Shown piece after piece: positions 63,901 to 64,000 of a stretch of DNA of 64,000 nt; positions within the stretch are counted from its first letter, which is position 1, and every line of letters begins with the position of its first letter. Source of the stretch: Gossypium raimondii (lineage: Eukaryota > Streptophyta > Magnoliopsida > Malvales > Malvaceae); assembly GCF_025698545.1 (NCBI RefSeq), contig NC_068569.1:3720001-3784000 (forward strand). The letters are read 5' to 3'. A program made the translations under genes and the position numbers. The notes under the pieces are model-generated. The model was not told the origin of the DNA. It saw only the letters and a list, made by a program, of their open reading frames with translations, and did not search any database.

Positions 63901-64000
63901 TGTCCTCACTCATCCCTTTATCACGGCGTAATAAATGTCTAATTTCAGGAATGTGTCACTCATTCTTACCCATTTCATAACATGAGATGACATGCATATT
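58000..64000. other. Upstream and intergenic DNA without supported gene
   Basis: AT-rich. About 58000-59100 is the probable YUCCA upstream region. A MITE candidate lies at 62383-62560. A stretch at 60680-60980, with GAACCGCATTAGATTGACCG and later GGTTGAACCAATTG words, resembles degraded non-autonomous repeats. The last 400 bases (63600-64000) are somewhat less AT-rich and could be the promoter of a gene beyond the window. Confidence 0.45.
62383..62560. mobile_element. Candidate MITE, 178 bp, with TAA duplication
   Basis: The left end ATCATTTGGACTAATTAATG and the complement of the right end ATTATTTGGACTAACTAATG differ at two of twenty positions. TAA flanks both sides (62380-62382 and 62561-62563). 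This fits a PIF/Harbinger-type 3-bp duplication, although in such AT-rich DNA a TAA match is weak evidence. Confidence 0.55.

Overview
The window is nuclear DNA of a flowering plant, almost certainly a eudicot. The genes have many GT-AG introns. The products are plant-specific or plant-typical: a TOL ESCRT adaptor, a GT43 xylan synthase, a YUCCA flavin monooxygenase and a plastid rhomboid. Intergenic DNA is strongly AT-rich and carries short DNA transposons. The overall look suggests a cotton-like (Malvales) genome, but that is an impression, not proof.

Layout. 602-3641 (-) encodes eIF3 subunit L, 520 aa, 8 exons. 4337-6503 (-) encodes a four-helix membrane protein of unknown function, 294 aa. 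8547-14008 (+) encodes a TOM1-like (TOL6/TOL9-type) ubiquitin-binding ESCRT adaptor, 762 aa, with a tandem repeat in its disordered tail. 16873-18674 (+) encodes an IRX9H-type GT43 glycosyltransferase, 443 aa. 20061-20142 (+) is tRNA-Ser(CGA). 20632-21042 (+) is a doubtful small membrane ORF. 25129-28683 (-) encodes a TauE/SafE-family transporter, 475 aa, 12 exons. 43774-45499 (+) encodes a plastid rhomboid of RBL11 type, 291 aa. 46112-46966 (-) encodes ribosomal protein eL37, 95 aa. 55551-57863 (-) encodes a YUCCA auxin-biosynthesis enzyme of the YUC2/YUC6 type, 434 aa. For each spliced gene I placed exon boundaries by hand, and the exon lengths sum to an unbroken frame.

Mobile DNA. About 36516-41247 looks like a gene-capturing (Pack-type) DNA transposon. 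It holds intron-containing fragments of two unrelated host genes in one orientation: a LAZ1/TMEM184 gene and a plastid dicarboxylate transporter DiT1. 42108-43259 is a foldback Mutator-like element with a perfect 9-bp target duplication. 29231-29591 and 29813-30168 are two copies of one hAT MITE, the first with a perfect 8-bp duplication. Tourist-like MITEs lie at 32537-32686 and, as a palindromic pair, at about 22709-22910. A 5'-truncated retroposon with A-tail and 17-bp duplication lies at 50615-50938.

The genes are unrelated housekeeping or developmental loci and not a pathway cluster. The two translation genes (eIF3L and eL37) share a telo-box plus site II promoter layout. The stretches 21.0-25.1, 30.2-36.5, 47.2-55.5 and 58.0-64.0 kb hold no gene I can support. 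I found no convincing new biological system; the captured-gene transposon is the most unusual object.
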